DNA from: Citrobacter sp. wls619
Lineage (GTDB): Bacteria > Pseudomonadota > Gammaproteobacteria > Enterobacterales > Enterobacteriaceae
DNA length: 64,000 nt
Assembly (NCBI RefSeq): GCF_005281345.1
Contig: NZ_SZXJ01000095.1
Span: 186,001-250,000, forward strand
Reading direction: 5' to 3'
The notes under the pieces were generated by a model, which saw only the letters and a program-made list of their open reading frames with translations, was not told the origin of the DNA and did no database searches. Shown here in pieces: positions 39,034 through 48,788 of the stretch. Numbering within the stretch: the stretch's first letter is position 1; each line of letters begins with the position of its first letter. The position numbers and the translations under genes are program-made.

Positions 39034-40881
39034 ATGGCAATCATTATTCCCACAATAAGCAGTTGTAGCGAGAAAATTACTGCCGGCGAGAAAAGACTGG
39101 CAAGACTTCTGGAAGGGGGACTCAGCGAACAGTGTACCTGCTGGTATGACACCCGAATGGGGGACAAACAAGAGCATCCGGATTTTGTCATTCTAACCCC
39201 CGAAAAAGGTTTGTTATTTATAGAAGTGAAAGACTGGTTTATTACAAAAATCAAATCCGCCAACAAATCACATATTCATTATGAAACTAAAGACGGCATT
39301 CAACCGTTCAAAAATCCGCTCGAACAGGTTCGTCAATATACCTTTCACACTATCGATAGCCTAAAAAAAGATCCGCTGCTTCGCCAGCAACAAGGAGATT
39401 ATGAAGGCCACTTTATTATGCCGTATGGATTCGGTGTTTATTTGAGCAATATCACCCGAGCACAGCTAGAAAAGAGTTTCACTCCCGAAGCGCTAAATGA
39501 ACTATTCCCAGCCAGTCAGGTTATTTGCAAAGACGAGCTCAGCGAGTTCATGACCAGGGAACAAATCTCTGCCCGGCTCGAATCCCTTCTCAGACATAAT
39601 TTCACTCATCACACAACACCACAGCAACTCGACCGTATTCGATGGCATCTATATCCCGATGTACGCATTAACGCATCCGTTACGCAGGTTGATCTGGACA
39701 ATTTTACGTTCCACACCCCTGATGTGGTTTGCATGATGGACAGGAACCAGGAACAACTCGCCAGAAGCATGGGTGCAGGACACCGCGTTATTCATGGCGT
39801 GGCAGGATCCGGTAAAACGCTCATTTTGCACCACCGTTGTATTGAGCTTGCCAACAATATTGAAAACACCAAGCCGATCCTGGTAATTTGCTACAACATC
39901 ACACTGGCCAAAAAACTCAAATCACAGCTTGAGCAGCACACTTTAAGACTTCCCGTCGAAGTCATCCATTTTCATGCCTGGTGTTATCAGCAGTTAAATG
40001 CACATCATTGTCTTCCGCCGAAAAGCAAAAACTTTATTGAGCTGATGGAAAATGCGCTGACGGTGGCATTTGAAGAGGGGATTATAAAACCGGAGCAATA
40101 CAGCGCAGTCCTGATAGATGAGGGACACGATTTCAAACCGGAGTGGCTGAGAATACTCGCACGTATGCCGGACAACAAAGATAACTCACTTCTTTTCCTC
40201 TACGATGACGCCCAGTCTATCTACCAGAAAAAGAAAGCCCTCGACTTCACACTCTCTAGTGTCAATATTAAGGCCCTCGGCCGCACTACGATCCTGAATA
40301 CCAACTATCGTAATACCCGGCAAATACTCCATTTCGCCAGCAGCATGGCGTTTAACTACCTCAATAATCACATTGAAGCCGCGCTCAAATACCAACAGCC
40401 CGATGCGGGTGGATTGTCCGGAAATTACCCGGCACTGGCCAGCTTTGATAATCAGGACGAGGAGATTACCCACGTTCTCGACTGGGTTACAGAGCAGCGG
40501 CAGCAAGGGGTTGCATGGTCAGAGATCGCCATACTTTGCCCTTCAACCTACAGCATTTCGGGGATGCTGGGGCCACGTCTCGCGGCACGTAGCATCCCCT
40601 ACCAAATGATTGTGACCAGCGATGACAAAAAACACTGGTCGCCGCAAAATGATTTCCTTTGTGTAATGCCTTTACCAAGCAGTAAGGGACTTGAATTTCA
40701 CTCAGTGGCTATTATGGATGCCGCAAAGGAAAGGGATGAGGAAGATCTGAGTGATGACATCAAGCGGCTGTATGTCGGATTTACCCGCGCGCGCCAGAAT
40801 CTTTTGGTGACAATGCACGGGACAGGGAACTTGCACGACCATCTTATCAACACCTACGAAAATAGCGCAAAGGTGATCTAA
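39034..40881 (+). CDS. NERD nuclease-domain / UvrD-type SF1 helicase fusion
   Basis: A 615-residue two-part protein. The N-terminal NERD domain (residues about 15-125) has PD-(D/E)xK residues D50 (HPDFV) and E64-x-K66 (IEVKDW). A superfamily 1 helicase follows: Walker A GVAGSGKT at 255-262, Walker B/DEGH IDEGHDF at 361-367, then YDDAQSIYQ, TNYRNT, SSKGLEF and motif VI LYVGFTRARQNLLV. Such fusions are suspected in DNA processing or phage defence. It lies alone between yjiA and the type I R-M operon on the same strand, suggesting a defence role by context. AT-rich upstream sequence contrasts with yjiA. Confidence 0.88.
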   Translation: MAIIIPTISSCSEKITAGEKRLARLLEGGLSEQCTCWYDTRMGDKQEHPDFVILTPEKGLLFIEVKDWFITKIKSANKSHIHYETKDGIQPFKNPLEQVRQYTFHTIDSLKKDPLLRQQQGDYEGHFIMPYGFGVYLSNITRAQLEKSFTPEALNELFPASQVICKDELSEFMTREQISARLESLLRHNFTHHTTPQQLDRIRWHLYPDVRINASVTQVDLDNFTFHTPDVVCMMDRNQEQLARSMGAGHRVIHGVAGSGKTLILHHRCIELANNIENTKPILVICYNITLAKKLKSQLEQHTLRLPVEVIHFHAWCYQQLNAHHCLPPKSKNFIELMENALTVAFEEGIIKPEQYSAVLIDEGHDFKPEWLRILARMPDNKDNSLLFLYDDAQSIYQKKKALDFTLSSVNIKALGRTTILNTNYRNTRQILHFASSMAFNYLNNHIEAALKYQQPDAGGLSGNYPALASFDNQDEEITHVLDWVTEQRQQGVAWSEIAILCPSTYSISGMLGPRLAARSIPYQMIVTSDDKKHWSPQNDFLCVMPLPSSKGLEFHSVAIMDAAKERDEEDLSDDIKRLYVGFTRARQNLLVTMHGTGNLHDHLINTYENSAKVI

Positions 40882-40911
40882 CGGAGCCACGCCAGGAATC
40901 CGTAAACATTC

Positions 40912-40934
40912 CCCTCTCCCTACAGCGGAGAGGG
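40912..40934 (+). terminator. Stem-loop after the NERD-helicase gene
   Basis: CCCTCTCC and GGAGAGGG form an 8-bp stem with a 7-nt loop, 31 nt past the stop. A TATTTTT tract follows about 10 nt later, so this is a probable but imperfect terminator. Confidence 0.55.
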
Positions 40935-40964
40935 ATGAATTCTATTTTTACCCTTCCATTTCCC

Positions 40965-40998
40965 GTAGGCCGGATAAGGCGCAGCCGCCATCAGGCAT
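40965..40998. repeat. REP palindrome
   Basis: GTAGGCCGGATAAGGCGC ... GCCATCAGGCA unit between the NERD-helicase gene and hsdM. Confidence 0.75.
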
Positions 40999-41209
40999 AT
41001 CTCCCCAACCGTTTATCGCATTCTTGCAGAACAAGAATGCTGTTTTTCCTCTCTCCTAAAAACATTCATTAAAATGATCTTTAGCTGTAAACGATCACTA
41101 GAAATTATAAAAACTCGTTATAAATGATCAACTTACAAATTTCTGGTAAAAAGGAGATTATCTACCCGAAGAAAAAATAAGCCTCTTCACAGAGGCCAGG
41201 ACAGTATTT

Positions 41210-43555
41210 ATGACATCAGGAAATTTCACCCAGACGGCCGCTTTTCTTTGGTCGGTCGCCGACCTGCTGCGCGGCGATTTTAAACAATCACAATATGGCC
41301 GCATTATTCTCCCCTTCACCCTGCTGCGCCGACTGGAGTGTGTACTCGAAGACAGCAAAGAGGCCGTACTTGCTCAGGCAGAAAAAATTAAAGCACTCAA
41401 TTTGCCGGAAGAAGCGCAAGAGAAGATGCTCCTGCGCGCCGCAGATGGCCTGACGTTCTTTAACACCTCGCCGATGGACCTCAGCAAGATGGGGCAAAAC
41501 GGCATCAAAGCCAATCTGGAGAAATATGTTCAGTCCTTCTCCACCGATGCCCGTGAGATTTTCGATCACTTCAAGTTCAGCGAGTTTGTCAGTCAACTGG
41601 AAGAAGCCAATCTGCTGTATAAGGTGGTGCAGAAGTTTGCGACGGCGGATTTAAGCCCGAACGCCATTTCCAACCATGAAATGGGTCTGGTGTTTGAAGA
41701 GCTAATCCGCCGCTTTGCCGAAGGGTCTAACGAAACCGCCGGCGAGCACTTCACTCCACGCGATATCGTACGCCTGACCACTTCGCTGGTATTCATCGGC
41801 GACGACGACGCGCTCACCAAAGACGGTATCATCCGCACCATCTACGACCCAACGGCGGGCACTGGCGGGTTTCTCTCCTCCGGGATGGAATATCTGCACG
41901 AACTCAACCCCAACGCGGTGATGCGCGCTTTTGGCCAGGAGCTAAACCCGGAATCGTACGCTATCTGTAAGGCCGACATGCTGCTCAAAGGCCAGGATGT
42001 CAGCCGCATCAAGCTCGGAAATACGCTTTCAAACGATCAGTTACCCGCCGAGAAATTCGATTACATGCTCTCCAACCCGCCGTTTGGTGTGGACTGGAAA
42101 AAGATCGAAGGCGAGATCGGCGACGAGCACGCACAGAAAGGTTTTGACGGACGCTTTGGCCCCGGCCTGCCTCGCGTCTCCGATGGATCCTTACTGTTCC
42201 TGCTGCATTTGATCAGCAAAATGCGCGATGCCCACAGCGGCGGCGGGCGCATCGGCATCATCCTCAACGGCTCCCCGTTGTTTACCGGCGGCGCGGGCAG
42301 CGGCGAAAGCGAGATCCGCCGTTATATCCTCGAAGTCGACCTGCTGGAAGGCATCATCGCCCTGCCAACCGATATGTTCTACAACACCGGCATCGCCACC
42401 TACGTGTGGATCCTCTCCAACAAGAAAGCGCCGGAGCGCAGAGGCAAAGTCCAGCTTATTGATGGCAGCAACCTGTGCGGCAAAATGCGCAAGTCGCTGG
42501 GTTCAAAGCGTAATCTAATGGGGGAAGACGATATCCGGCTCATCACCCGAACCTTCGGCGATTTTGAGGCGATAGAGACCACCACGCTGGAAGCACTGGG
42601 CCTGGAAAAAGTACCGGAGCAAAAATCCAGTCGTGGTCGTCAGTCTGCAACCGCGAAAAGCGAAGCGCCGAAAACCTTCGCCAGCAAACTCTTCAACAGC
42701 ACCGATTTTGGCTATCGCCGCCTGACCATTGAGCGCCCGCTGCGCCTGTCGGCACAAATTACCGATGAGGCCATCGCCACTTTACGTTTCGCGCCAAAAC
42801 CGTTTAACGCGCCGATGGAATGCCTGTTTGACGCGTTTGCCGCCCAATGGCTGACAGATAGTTACGGTGACTTCTCTGCGTTAGAAACCGAAGCCCGCGC
42901 CATTATCAAGACCGAGTTTACCGAGCTGAGAGAGAAGCAAATCAAAGATCTGCTCGACAGCAAGCTGTGGCTGGCCCAGCGCGGATTAATGGAAAAAGCC
43001 CGACATATTCAGGCCGCATTTGGCGATAAGCCTGGCGGTATTTTCGGCGTCAGCGATGACTTTAATCAGTTCCAGATTGACTTAAAAAGTGCGCTAAAAA
43101 CCGCCGGTGTGAAGCTGGATACCAAAGAGAATAAGCAGTTTATTGACGCGGTAACCCGCAAAAACCCGGACGCCGCGCCGGTGGTGAAGAAGATATTAAA
43201 AGAAGACGCCCAGCCGCTGTACGGCGCGTTTGCCTATCGTGGGCAGGTGGTGGAGTTTGAGCAGGACGGCGATCTGCGCGATAACGAAAACGTACCGCTC
43301 AATCCCGCCGTTTCCACCAGCGATTTGATCGAGAGCTACGTCAAAGCGGAAGTGTTGCCGCACGTGGCGGACGCGTGGATTAACGCCGATAAGCGCGACG
43401 CGATTGATGGCGAGATCGGCATTGTCGGCTACGAGATCCCGTTTAACCGTCATTTCTATGTGTACACCCCGCCGCGATCGCTGGAAGAGATTGATGCTGA
43501 TTTAGATGCGGTAAGTGTCGAGATTATGCAGTTGCTAAGGGAGGTGCACTCCTGA
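41210..43555 (+). CDS. hsdM: Type I restriction-modification methyltransferase subunit HsdM
   Basis: N6-adenine methyltransferase subunit of a type I R-M enzyme. An N-terminal helical HsdM domain (residues 10-140) precedes SAM motif I DPTAGTGG (213-220) and the catalytic motif IV NPPF (289-292), typical of adenine methylases. It is 781 residues, longer than the roughly 520-530 of EcoKI or EcoR124 HsdM. The extra 250-plus C-terminal residues, after a low-complexity linker near 475-495 ([16 protein letters not shown]), may form an added domain. Its stop overlaps the hsdS start by one base. Confidence 0.93.
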   Translation: MTSGNFTQTAAFLWSVADLLRGDFKQSQYGRIILPFTLLRRLECVLEDSKEAVLAQAEKIKALNLPEEAQEKMLLRAADGLTFFNTSPMDLSKMGQNGIKANLEKYVQSFSTDAREIFDHFKFSEFVSQLEEANLLYKVVQKFATADLSPNAISNHEMGLVFEELIRRFAEGSNETAGEHFTPRDIVRLTTSLVFIGDDDALTKDGIIRTIYDPTAGTGGFLSSGMEYLHELNPNAVMRAFGQELNPESYAICKADMLLKGQDVSRIKLGNTLSNDQLPAEKFDYMLSNPPFGVDWKKIEGEIGDEHAQKGFDGRFGPGLPRVSDGSLLFLLHLISKMRDAHSGGGRIGIILNGSPLFTGGAGSGESEIRRYILEVDLLEGIIALPTDMFYNTGIATYVWILSNKKAPERRGKVQLIDGSNLCGKMRKSLGSKRNLMGEDDIRLITRTFGDFEAIETTTLEALGLEKVPEQKSSRGRQSATAKSEAPKTFASKLFNSTDFGYRRLTIERPLRLSAQITDEAIATLRFAPKPFNAPMECLFDAFAAQWLTDSYGDFSALETEARAIIKTEFTELREKQIKDLLDSKLWLAQRGLMEKARHIQAAFGDKPGGIFGVSDDFNQFQIDLKSALKTAGVKLDTKENKQFIDAVTRKNPDAAPVVKKILKEDAQPLYGAFAYRGQVVEFEQDGDLRDNENVPLNPAVSTSDLIESYVKAEVLPHVADAWINADKRDAIDGEIGIVGYEIPFNRHFYVYTPPRSLEEIDADLDAVSVEIMQLLREVHS

Positions 43556-44865
43556 TGGCTAAGTATAAGGCGTATCCAGAGTATAAGGATTCTGGGGTGG
43601 AGTGGTTGGGGGAGATACCTGCTCATTGGAATATAAAACGGTTAGGTCAGTTTTTTGACGAACGAAGAGAAAAAGTTAGTGATAAAGATTACCCTGCTTT
43701 ATCAGTTACAATGCAAGGTATAGTTCCTCAACTCGATACAGCTGCGAAGACTGAAGCAGGAGATAACCGTAAATTAGTTTTAAAAGATGATTTTGTAATA
43801 AATAGCCGTTCTGACAGAAAAGGATCTGCAGGTGTATCACGATTAAATGGTTCAGTCTCGTTAATAAGTATCGTCATGCGCCCTAGAAATATCAATCCAA
43901 AGTTTGCTCATCACTTGCTCAGGAGTTGTCCATTCCAGGAGGAGTTTTACCGCTACGGAAAAGGGATCGTGGCAGATTTATGGAGCACAAAATCCTCTGA
44001 AATGAAAAATATATTACTCCCAGAAATTCAATTTTCTGAAAGCGAAAAAATTGCAAATTTTCTAGATCACGAAACTGCAAAAATCGACAGCCTTATTGAG
44101 AAACAACAACAACTTATTGAACTGCTAAAAGAAAAACGTCAGGCTGTGATTAGCCATGCGGTGACCAAAGGGCTAAATCCTGATGTACCGATGAAAGATT
44201 CAGGTATTGAGTGGTTGGATTCTATCCCCTCGTCATGGGAAGTTAAACCAACGTATGCCATATGTTCAGATTCTACCGAAAAAAACACTGATGGTTTAGA
44301 AAATAATGTACTTTCATTAAGTTATGGCAATATTATAAAAAGAAAAACTGATACAAATTTCGGATTATTACCTGACTCATTTAACACTTATCAGATAGTA
44401 AAAGATGGAGATATAATACTAAGGCTAACTGACTTACAAAATGATAAAAATAGTTTACGGGTTGGACTAGTGACCCAGAGTGGAATTATTACACCGGCTT
44501 ATTTAAAGCTTAGCGTAAAACACGCTATAACACCATCATTTTCATATTACCTACTTCATACCTATGATATTTTTAAAGTGTTTTATGGCATGGGCGGAGG
44601 CCTGAGACAATCAATGAAATTTGAAGATTTTCGTAGATTACCACTGCTAATACCATCGAAAATAGAACAAGAGAGTATCGTCACTTTCATTGATAAAAAA
44701 ATCATCAAAATCGACATCCTAATCGAAAAACAACTCCAGCAAATCGCCCTCCTCAAAGAACGCCGCACCGCCCTGATCTCCGCCGCCGTCACCGGTAAAA
44801 TCGACATCCGCCACTGGCGCGCTCCAGACGAGCAAACCACAACCGAAGCGGAGGTTGCTGTATGA
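43555..44865 (+). CDS. hsdS: Type I restriction-modification specificity subunit HsdS
   Basis: Sequence-recognition subunit with two half-repeats. Each target recognition domain is introduced by a matching motif: KDSGVEWLGEIPAHW near residue 11 and KDSGIEWLDSIPSSW near 216. Each ends in a conserved coiled-coil helix: KIDSLIEKQQQLIELLKEKR near 180 and KIDILIEKQLQQIALLKERR near 385. The variable parts are markedly AT-rich compared with hsdM and hsdR, as expected for exchanged TRDs. It overlaps hsdM by 1 nt and hsdR by 4 nt. Confidence 0.93.
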   Translation: MAKYKAYPEYKDSGVEWLGEIPAHWNIKRLGQFFDERREKVSDKDYPALSVTMQGIVPQLDTAAKTEAGDNRKLVLKDDFVINSRSDRKGSAGVSRLNGSVSLISIVMRPRNINPKFAHHLLRSCPFQEEFYRYGKGIVADLWSTKSSEMKNILLPEIQFSESEKIANFLDHETAKIDSLIEKQQQLIELLKEKRQAVISHAVTKGLNPDVPMKDSGIEWLDSIPSSWEVKPTYAICSDSTEKNTDGLENNVLSLSYGNIIKRKTDTNFGLLPDSFNTYQIVKDGDIILRLTDLQNDKNSLRVGLVTQSGIITPAYLKLSVKHAITPSFSYYLLHTYDIFKVFYGMGGGLRQSMKFEDFRRLPLLIPSKIEQESIVTFIDKKIIKIDILIEKQLQQIALLKERRTALISAAVTGKIDIRHWRAPDEQTTTEAEVAV

Positions 44866-47800
44866 CCACCGACATCACCCGCGAGATCAACCTGCAAAAC
44901 GACATCATCCGCCAGATGTCCGCCAACGGCTGGGTCGTCGGCAAAAGTGACGGCTACGATCGCGAACGCGCGCTCTACGTACAGGACACGCTGCAATTCG
45001 TGCAAACCACCCAGCCGCAGGAGTGGGAAAAGTTTGCGAAGGTTTACCCCAACGACACCGAACGTCATTTTCTCGATAACCTGGTCACTCAACTGCAAAA
45101 AGCCGACATTAACGCCACCGATATGCTGTCGCGCAGCTGGGGCACGCTCGGCGTACTGCGTCATGGTCTGAAGATCCGTAACGCCCGCTTTTTTCTCTGC
45201 CAGTTTAAACCGGAGCACACACTCAACCCGGACACCCTAGCGCGCTATCGGCAGAATCGCTGCCGGATCGTGCCGGAGCTGGTTTACAGCCCTTACGCCA
45301 ACGCAGCCGATGACAATGAACTGAAAGCCAAACGCTGGCGCATCGATCTGGTGCTGTTTATCAACGGTCTGCCGGTCGCCACGCTGGAGTTGAAATCCGA
45401 GTTTAAGCAGGCGGTGCAGAACGCCATCACGCAGTATAAGAAAACCCGGCTGCCGAAAGACCCAACCACCAATAAGCCCGAGCCGCTGCTGACCTTTAAG
45501 CGCGGGGCGCTGGTGCACTTCGCCGTCAACCAGTTCGACGTCTATATGGCGACCAAACTCGCGGGCGACGACACCTTTTTCCTGCCGTTCAACAAAGGCA
45601 CCACAGCAGGCGGCGCGGGCAATGACATCCCGGAAGACGCGGGCCGCTATGCGACCGACTATCTGTGGAACGAAGTGCTGCAGCCGGATAACCTGCTGAA
45701 AATCCTCGCCAGTTTTGTACATCTACAGATCGAAGAGAAAGAAGACTGGAACGGGCAGAAGTACAAAAAAGAGAGTCTGATTTTCCCGCGCTATCACCAG
45801 TGGGATGTGGTCAACAAACTGCTGCAGGCCGCGGCGATCGAGGGGACCGGCAACAAATATCTGATCCAGCACAGCGCCGGTTCCGGCAAGTCGAACTCCA
45901 TTGCCTGGACTGCGCACCAGCTTTCTCGCCTGTATGATGACAGCGGCGAGAAACAGTTTCACTCGGTCATTGTGGTCACCGACCGCACGGTGCTTGACGA
46001 TCAGCTGCAGGACACCATCTACCAGTTTGAACATGCCGACGGCGTGGTCGGGCGCATCAATAATAAAGAGGGCGATGGCTCCAAATCAGAAAAGCTGGCC
46101 AGCGCGCTGGAACACTCGCAGCCGATTATTATCGTCACCATCCAGACCTTCCCGTTCGTGCTGAAAGCGATTGAAAATAGCGTCAGCCTGAAACAGCGTA
46201 AATACGCGGTGATTGCCGATGAAGCGCACTCGTCGCAAAGCGGATCCACGGCGCGACAGCTAAAAGAAGTGCTGATGAGCGAAGAGCGGGATGACGACAC
46301 GGTACTGTCGTCAGAAGACAGCCTCAACGCCACTATTGCCGCGCGTCGCAACAGCGGCAATCTGAACTATTATGCGTTCACCGCCACGCCGAAGGCCAAA
46401 ACGCTGGAGCTTTTTGGTCGCCTCCCGCACCCAGGCGAACCGGCATCGGCCACCAACAAACCGGCGGCATTCCACGTATACACCATGCGTCAGGCCATTG
46501 AGGAAGGCTTTATTCTTGATGTGCTGAAAAACTACACCAGCTATAAAGTGGCGTATCAGCTGCTGCAAAAGCTGGAAGATAAAGACCGCGAAGTAGACAG
46601 CAATTGGGCCAAAATCAGGCTGAACCAGTGGGTGACGCTGCACGATTACAACGTCTCGCAGAAGGTGAAAGTGATCGTCGAGCACTTTCGCAAGCATGTG
46701 ATGAACCTGCTCGGCGGGCAGGCAAAAGCGATGGTGGTCACCAGTTCACGCAAGGCAGCGGTACGTTACAAACTGGCATTTGATAAATACATCGCCGAAA
46801 ACCGCTATGCAAAAATCAGCGCCATGGTGGCGTTTTCCGGCGAAGTCGAGTTTCAGGAGAGCGACCCTAACAGCGACGCATTACTGAACCAGAAATTCAC
46901 CGAAGCAAACATGAATCCGGGGCTGAAAGGCCGGGATATGCGCAAAGAGTTCGATAGCGATGATTATCAGGTGATGCTGGTTGCCAATAAATTCCAGACC
47001 GGTTTTGACCAGCCTAAGCTGTGCGCCATGTATGTCGATAAAGCCCTCGGCGGCGTTGAGTGCGTCCAGACGCTTTCGCGTCTGAATCGTACCTATCCGG
47101 GCAAAGCGGAGTCCGGCACTTTTGTGCTCGATTTTTATAACGAGCCGCAGGATATTCTGGATGCCTTCCAGCCCTATTATCAGACCGCCGAGCTGACCGA
47201 CGTCAGCGATCCCCAGCAGGTATTTGATCTGTTTGAGAAACTGCGTGCCAGCCAGATTTTCCAGTGGAACGAGGTGGATCAGTTCTGTGACGCGTTTTTT
47301 ACAAAGAATAAATCTAACGCCGCCATCAGTAATATCTGCCGCCCGGCCGTTGAGCGCTGGCAGAAGCGCTATGCCCTCGCCATCGACGCTTATCTGACCG
47401 CCAAAGAGATGTTCGAAAGAACCCAAAAAACCGGTGATGTGGTGCTGATCACCAATGCCGAAAACAGCTTCAAAGCCTGCAAGCAGGAAAAAGATCGGCT
47501 GGAGATTTTCAAGAAGGATCTCGGCAGCTTTGTGCGTTTCTACGAGTTTATGTCGCAGATCGTCGAGTACGATGACAAAGATCTGGAAAAGCTCAGCTTG
47601 TTCGCCCGCCATTTAAGACCTTTGCTGCACGAACAGCGACTGGAGGAAGATGAGATCGATCTCAGCAACGTGGAGATGAGCCACTATCGCTTATCGAAGA
47701 TCCACGAACAGCATCTGAAATTACAGGAAGATGCTGCGGAATATACGCTTGATCCCAGTAACGATGTGGGTACGGCAAAACCCAAAGACAAGAAAGAGGA

Positions 47801-48119
47801 ATTTCTGTCGTATATTTTATCGCGAATGAATGAGCTGTTTATCACCGATCATCTGACGGATAAAGATATGCTCAGCAGCGCAATGACCGTGTTTAATAAA
47901 ATCACTGAGAATGAAACCGTGATGAAACAAATAAAAAATAACAGCCCTGAGCAGGCAATATTAGGCGGTTTTTTCAAAGCGGTGGACGATGCGGTGATGG
48001 ACAGCGACGAAGCGCGACAAGAATTTATGCTGCAGTATTTATCAAACCCGCAGTGCGCTAAGGGCTTTGCCCGCCTGATGTTTGATATGGCGACGGGTCA
48101 TTTAACGTTGCCTGCATAG
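44862..48119 (+). CDS. hsdR: Type I restriction endonuclease subunit HsdR
   Basis: Translocase-nuclease subunit of the type I enzyme, 1085 residues. The N-terminal PD-(D/E)xK nuclease has D162 (WRIDLVLF) and E176-x-K178 (LELKSE). The SF2 motor has Walker A HSAGSGKS at 337-344, DEAH at 453-456, motif III FTATPK, and motif VI-like QTLSRLNRTYPGK. The C-terminal helical domain (from about 830) would bind HsdM/HsdS. It starts on the ATGA overlap with hsdS. All catalytic motifs are intact, so an active enzyme is expected. Confidence 0.94.
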   Translation: MTTDITREINLQNDIIRQMSANGWVVGKSDGYDRERALYVQDTLQFVQTTQPQEWEKFAKVYPNDTERHFLDNLVTQLQKADINATDMLSRSWGTLGVLRHGLKIRNARFFLCQFKPEHTLNPDTLARYRQNRCRIVPELVYSPYANAADDNELKAKRWRIDLVLFINGLPVATLELKSEFKQAVQNAITQYKKTRLPKDPTTNKPEPLLTFKRGALVHFAVNQFDVYMATKLAGDDTFFLPFNKGTTAGGAGNDIPEDAGRYATDYLWNEVLQPDNLLKILASFVHLQIEEKEDWNGQKYKKESLIFPRYHQWDVVNKLLQAAAIEGTGNKYLIQHSAGSGKSNSIAWTAHQLSRLYDDSGEKQFHSVIVVTDRTVLDDQLQDTIYQFEHADGVVGRINNKEGDGSKSEKLASALEHSQPIIIVTIQTFPFVLKAIENSVSLKQRKYAVIADEAHSSQSGSTARQLKEVLMSEERDDDTVLSSEDSLNATIAARRNSGNLNYYAFTATPKAKTLELFGRLPHPGEPASATNKPAAFHVYTMRQAIEEGFILDVLKNYTSYKVAYQLLQKLEDKDREVDSNWAKIRLNQWVTLHDYNVSQKVKVIVEHFRKHVMNLLGGQAKAMVVTSSRKAAVRYKLAFDKYIAENRYAKISAMVAFSGEVEFQESDPNSDALLNQKFTEANMNPGLKGRDMRKEFDSDDYQVMLVANKFQTGFDQPKLCAMYVDKALGGVECVQTLSRLNRTYPGKAESGTFVLDFYNEPQDILDAFQPYYQTAELTDVSDPQQVFDLFEKLRASQIFQWNEVDQFCDAFFTKNKSNAAISNICRPAVERWQKRYALAIDAYLTAKEMFERTQKTGDVVLITNAENSFKACKQEKDRLEIFKKDLGSFVRFYEFMSQIVEYDDKDLEKLSLFARHLRPLLHEQRLEEDEIDLSNVEMSHYRLSKIHEQHLKLQEDAAEYTLDPSNDVGTAKPKDKKEEFLSYILSRMNELFITDHLTDKDMLSSAMTVFNKITENETVMKQIKNNSPEQAILGGFFKAVDDAVMDSDEARQEFMLQYLSNPQCAKGFARLMFDMATGHLTLPA

Positions 48120-48131
48120 GGTGCTGATTAT

Positions 48132-48162
48132 TGCCGGATGACGCTTTGATTATCCGGCCTAC
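48132..48162. repeat. REP palindrome
   Basis: TGCCGGATGACGC ... TTATCCGGCCTAC unit 12 nt after the hsdR stop. Confidence 0.75.
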
Positions 48163-48252
48163 TTTTTATTTCCCTTCAATTTAATTCCCGCATTTATATT
48201 TCCAGTTACGTCGTTATTATTACCGATTTTTAGCTGGCTTTATTTTTATTTA

Positions 48253-48268
48253 CTGGTTAGATTTACAG
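48253..48268 (+). promoter_or_regulatory. LexA (SOS) box upstream of symE
   Basis: CTGG-TTAGATTT-ACAG matches the LexA consensus CTGT-N8-ACAG at seven of eight fixed positions, and the flanks (TA before, GT after) partly fit. It lies about 80 bp before the symE ATG. symE is LexA-controlled in E. coli. Confidence 0.72.
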
Positions 48269-48278
48269 GTGTTATTTT

Positions 48279-48355
48279 TCGCAAGACGCCCGTGCTGCAA
48301 CACGAGCGCCTCGCTAATCACAATCACTATTGGAATAGGAATAGAGACCATGACT
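48279..48355 (-). ncRNA. symR: SymR-like antisense RNA to symE
   Basis: The minus strand opposite the symE leader and start codon carries AGTCAT at its expected 5' end and the TATTCC...AATAGTGATTGTGATTAGCGA core that I recall for E. coli SymR. A 22-nt hairpin (48287-48308; CGCTCGTG / CACGGGCG, 6-nt loop) follows before a GAAAAATAAC tail. The 77-nt length is borrowed from E. coli; ends are approximate. SymR represses SymE by antisense pairing. Confidence 0.6.
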
Positions 48356-48694
48356 ACCCCGCATTCTATTGCAGAATTCACCGTTCCAGAAGTCTCCCCG
48401 GCAAATAATCGTCTGGGTACCGTCACTTATGCGAGTCGTTATCCGGATTACACGCATGTTCCGGCAATTATTATGAAAGGCCAGTGGCTGGCCGCCGCCG
48501 GTTTTTCCACCGGTACCCCATTCGATGTCAGAGTGATGCCCGGCTGCATTGTGCTGACGACAAAGCTGCCGGAGCCGGAAGAGCCGGCGTTATTACAGTC
48601 GCTGCGTCGGGTGTGCAAGCTGTCCGCACGTAAGCAACAGCAGGTGCAGGAGTTTATCAACGTGATTTCAGCGAAGTCGCGCAAGCAGGGATAA
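48350..48694 (+). CDS. symE: SOS-induced endoribonuclease-like toxin SymE
   Basis: SymE is an SOS-induced protein with an AbrB/MazE-like fold; in E. coli it was described as an RNA-cleaving toxin and later as nucleoid-condensing. The ATG at 48350 ([10 protein letters not shown]) gives 114 residues, near the K-12 length of 113. The core [23 protein letters not shown] and [15 protein letters not shown] are family signatures. It lies downstream of hsdR, as symE flanks hsd in K-12, with a LexA box and antisense SymR. Confidence 0.9.
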   Translation: MTTPHSIAEFTVPEVSPANNRLGTVTYASRYPDYTHVPAIIMKGQWLAAAGFSTGTPFDVRVMPGCIVLTTKLPEPEEPALLQSLRRVCKLSARKQQQVQEFINVISAKSRKQG

Positions 48695-48788
48695 CTTCTA
48701 AGATGCCAGACGGCGCTCAGGAGTATAAGCGCCGTGTATTGATTGCATTACGGCTCAGGGTGACATCATTTTATTCAGAGTCATTTAC

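Larger units (their letters stand above)
40882..41209. other. Intergenic region ahead of hsdM
   Basis: This 328-bp gap holds a stem-loop and a REP unit (annotated separately), then AT-rich sequence from about 41040 that should carry the hsdM promoter. There are recurrent GATC-centred words (ATGATCTTT, ACGATCACT, ATGATCAAC at 41074-41131). A short GCCTCTTCACAGAGGC hairpin lies just before the hsdM start. No gene is supported. Confidence 0.55.

Noticed and set aside
38848-48694. Treating NERD-helicase plus hsdMSR as one new composite defence system
   Set aside because: The hsd genes are a complete canonical type I system, and a stem-loop, a REP unit and 328 bp separate them from the NERD gene. 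Linkage is contextual only.
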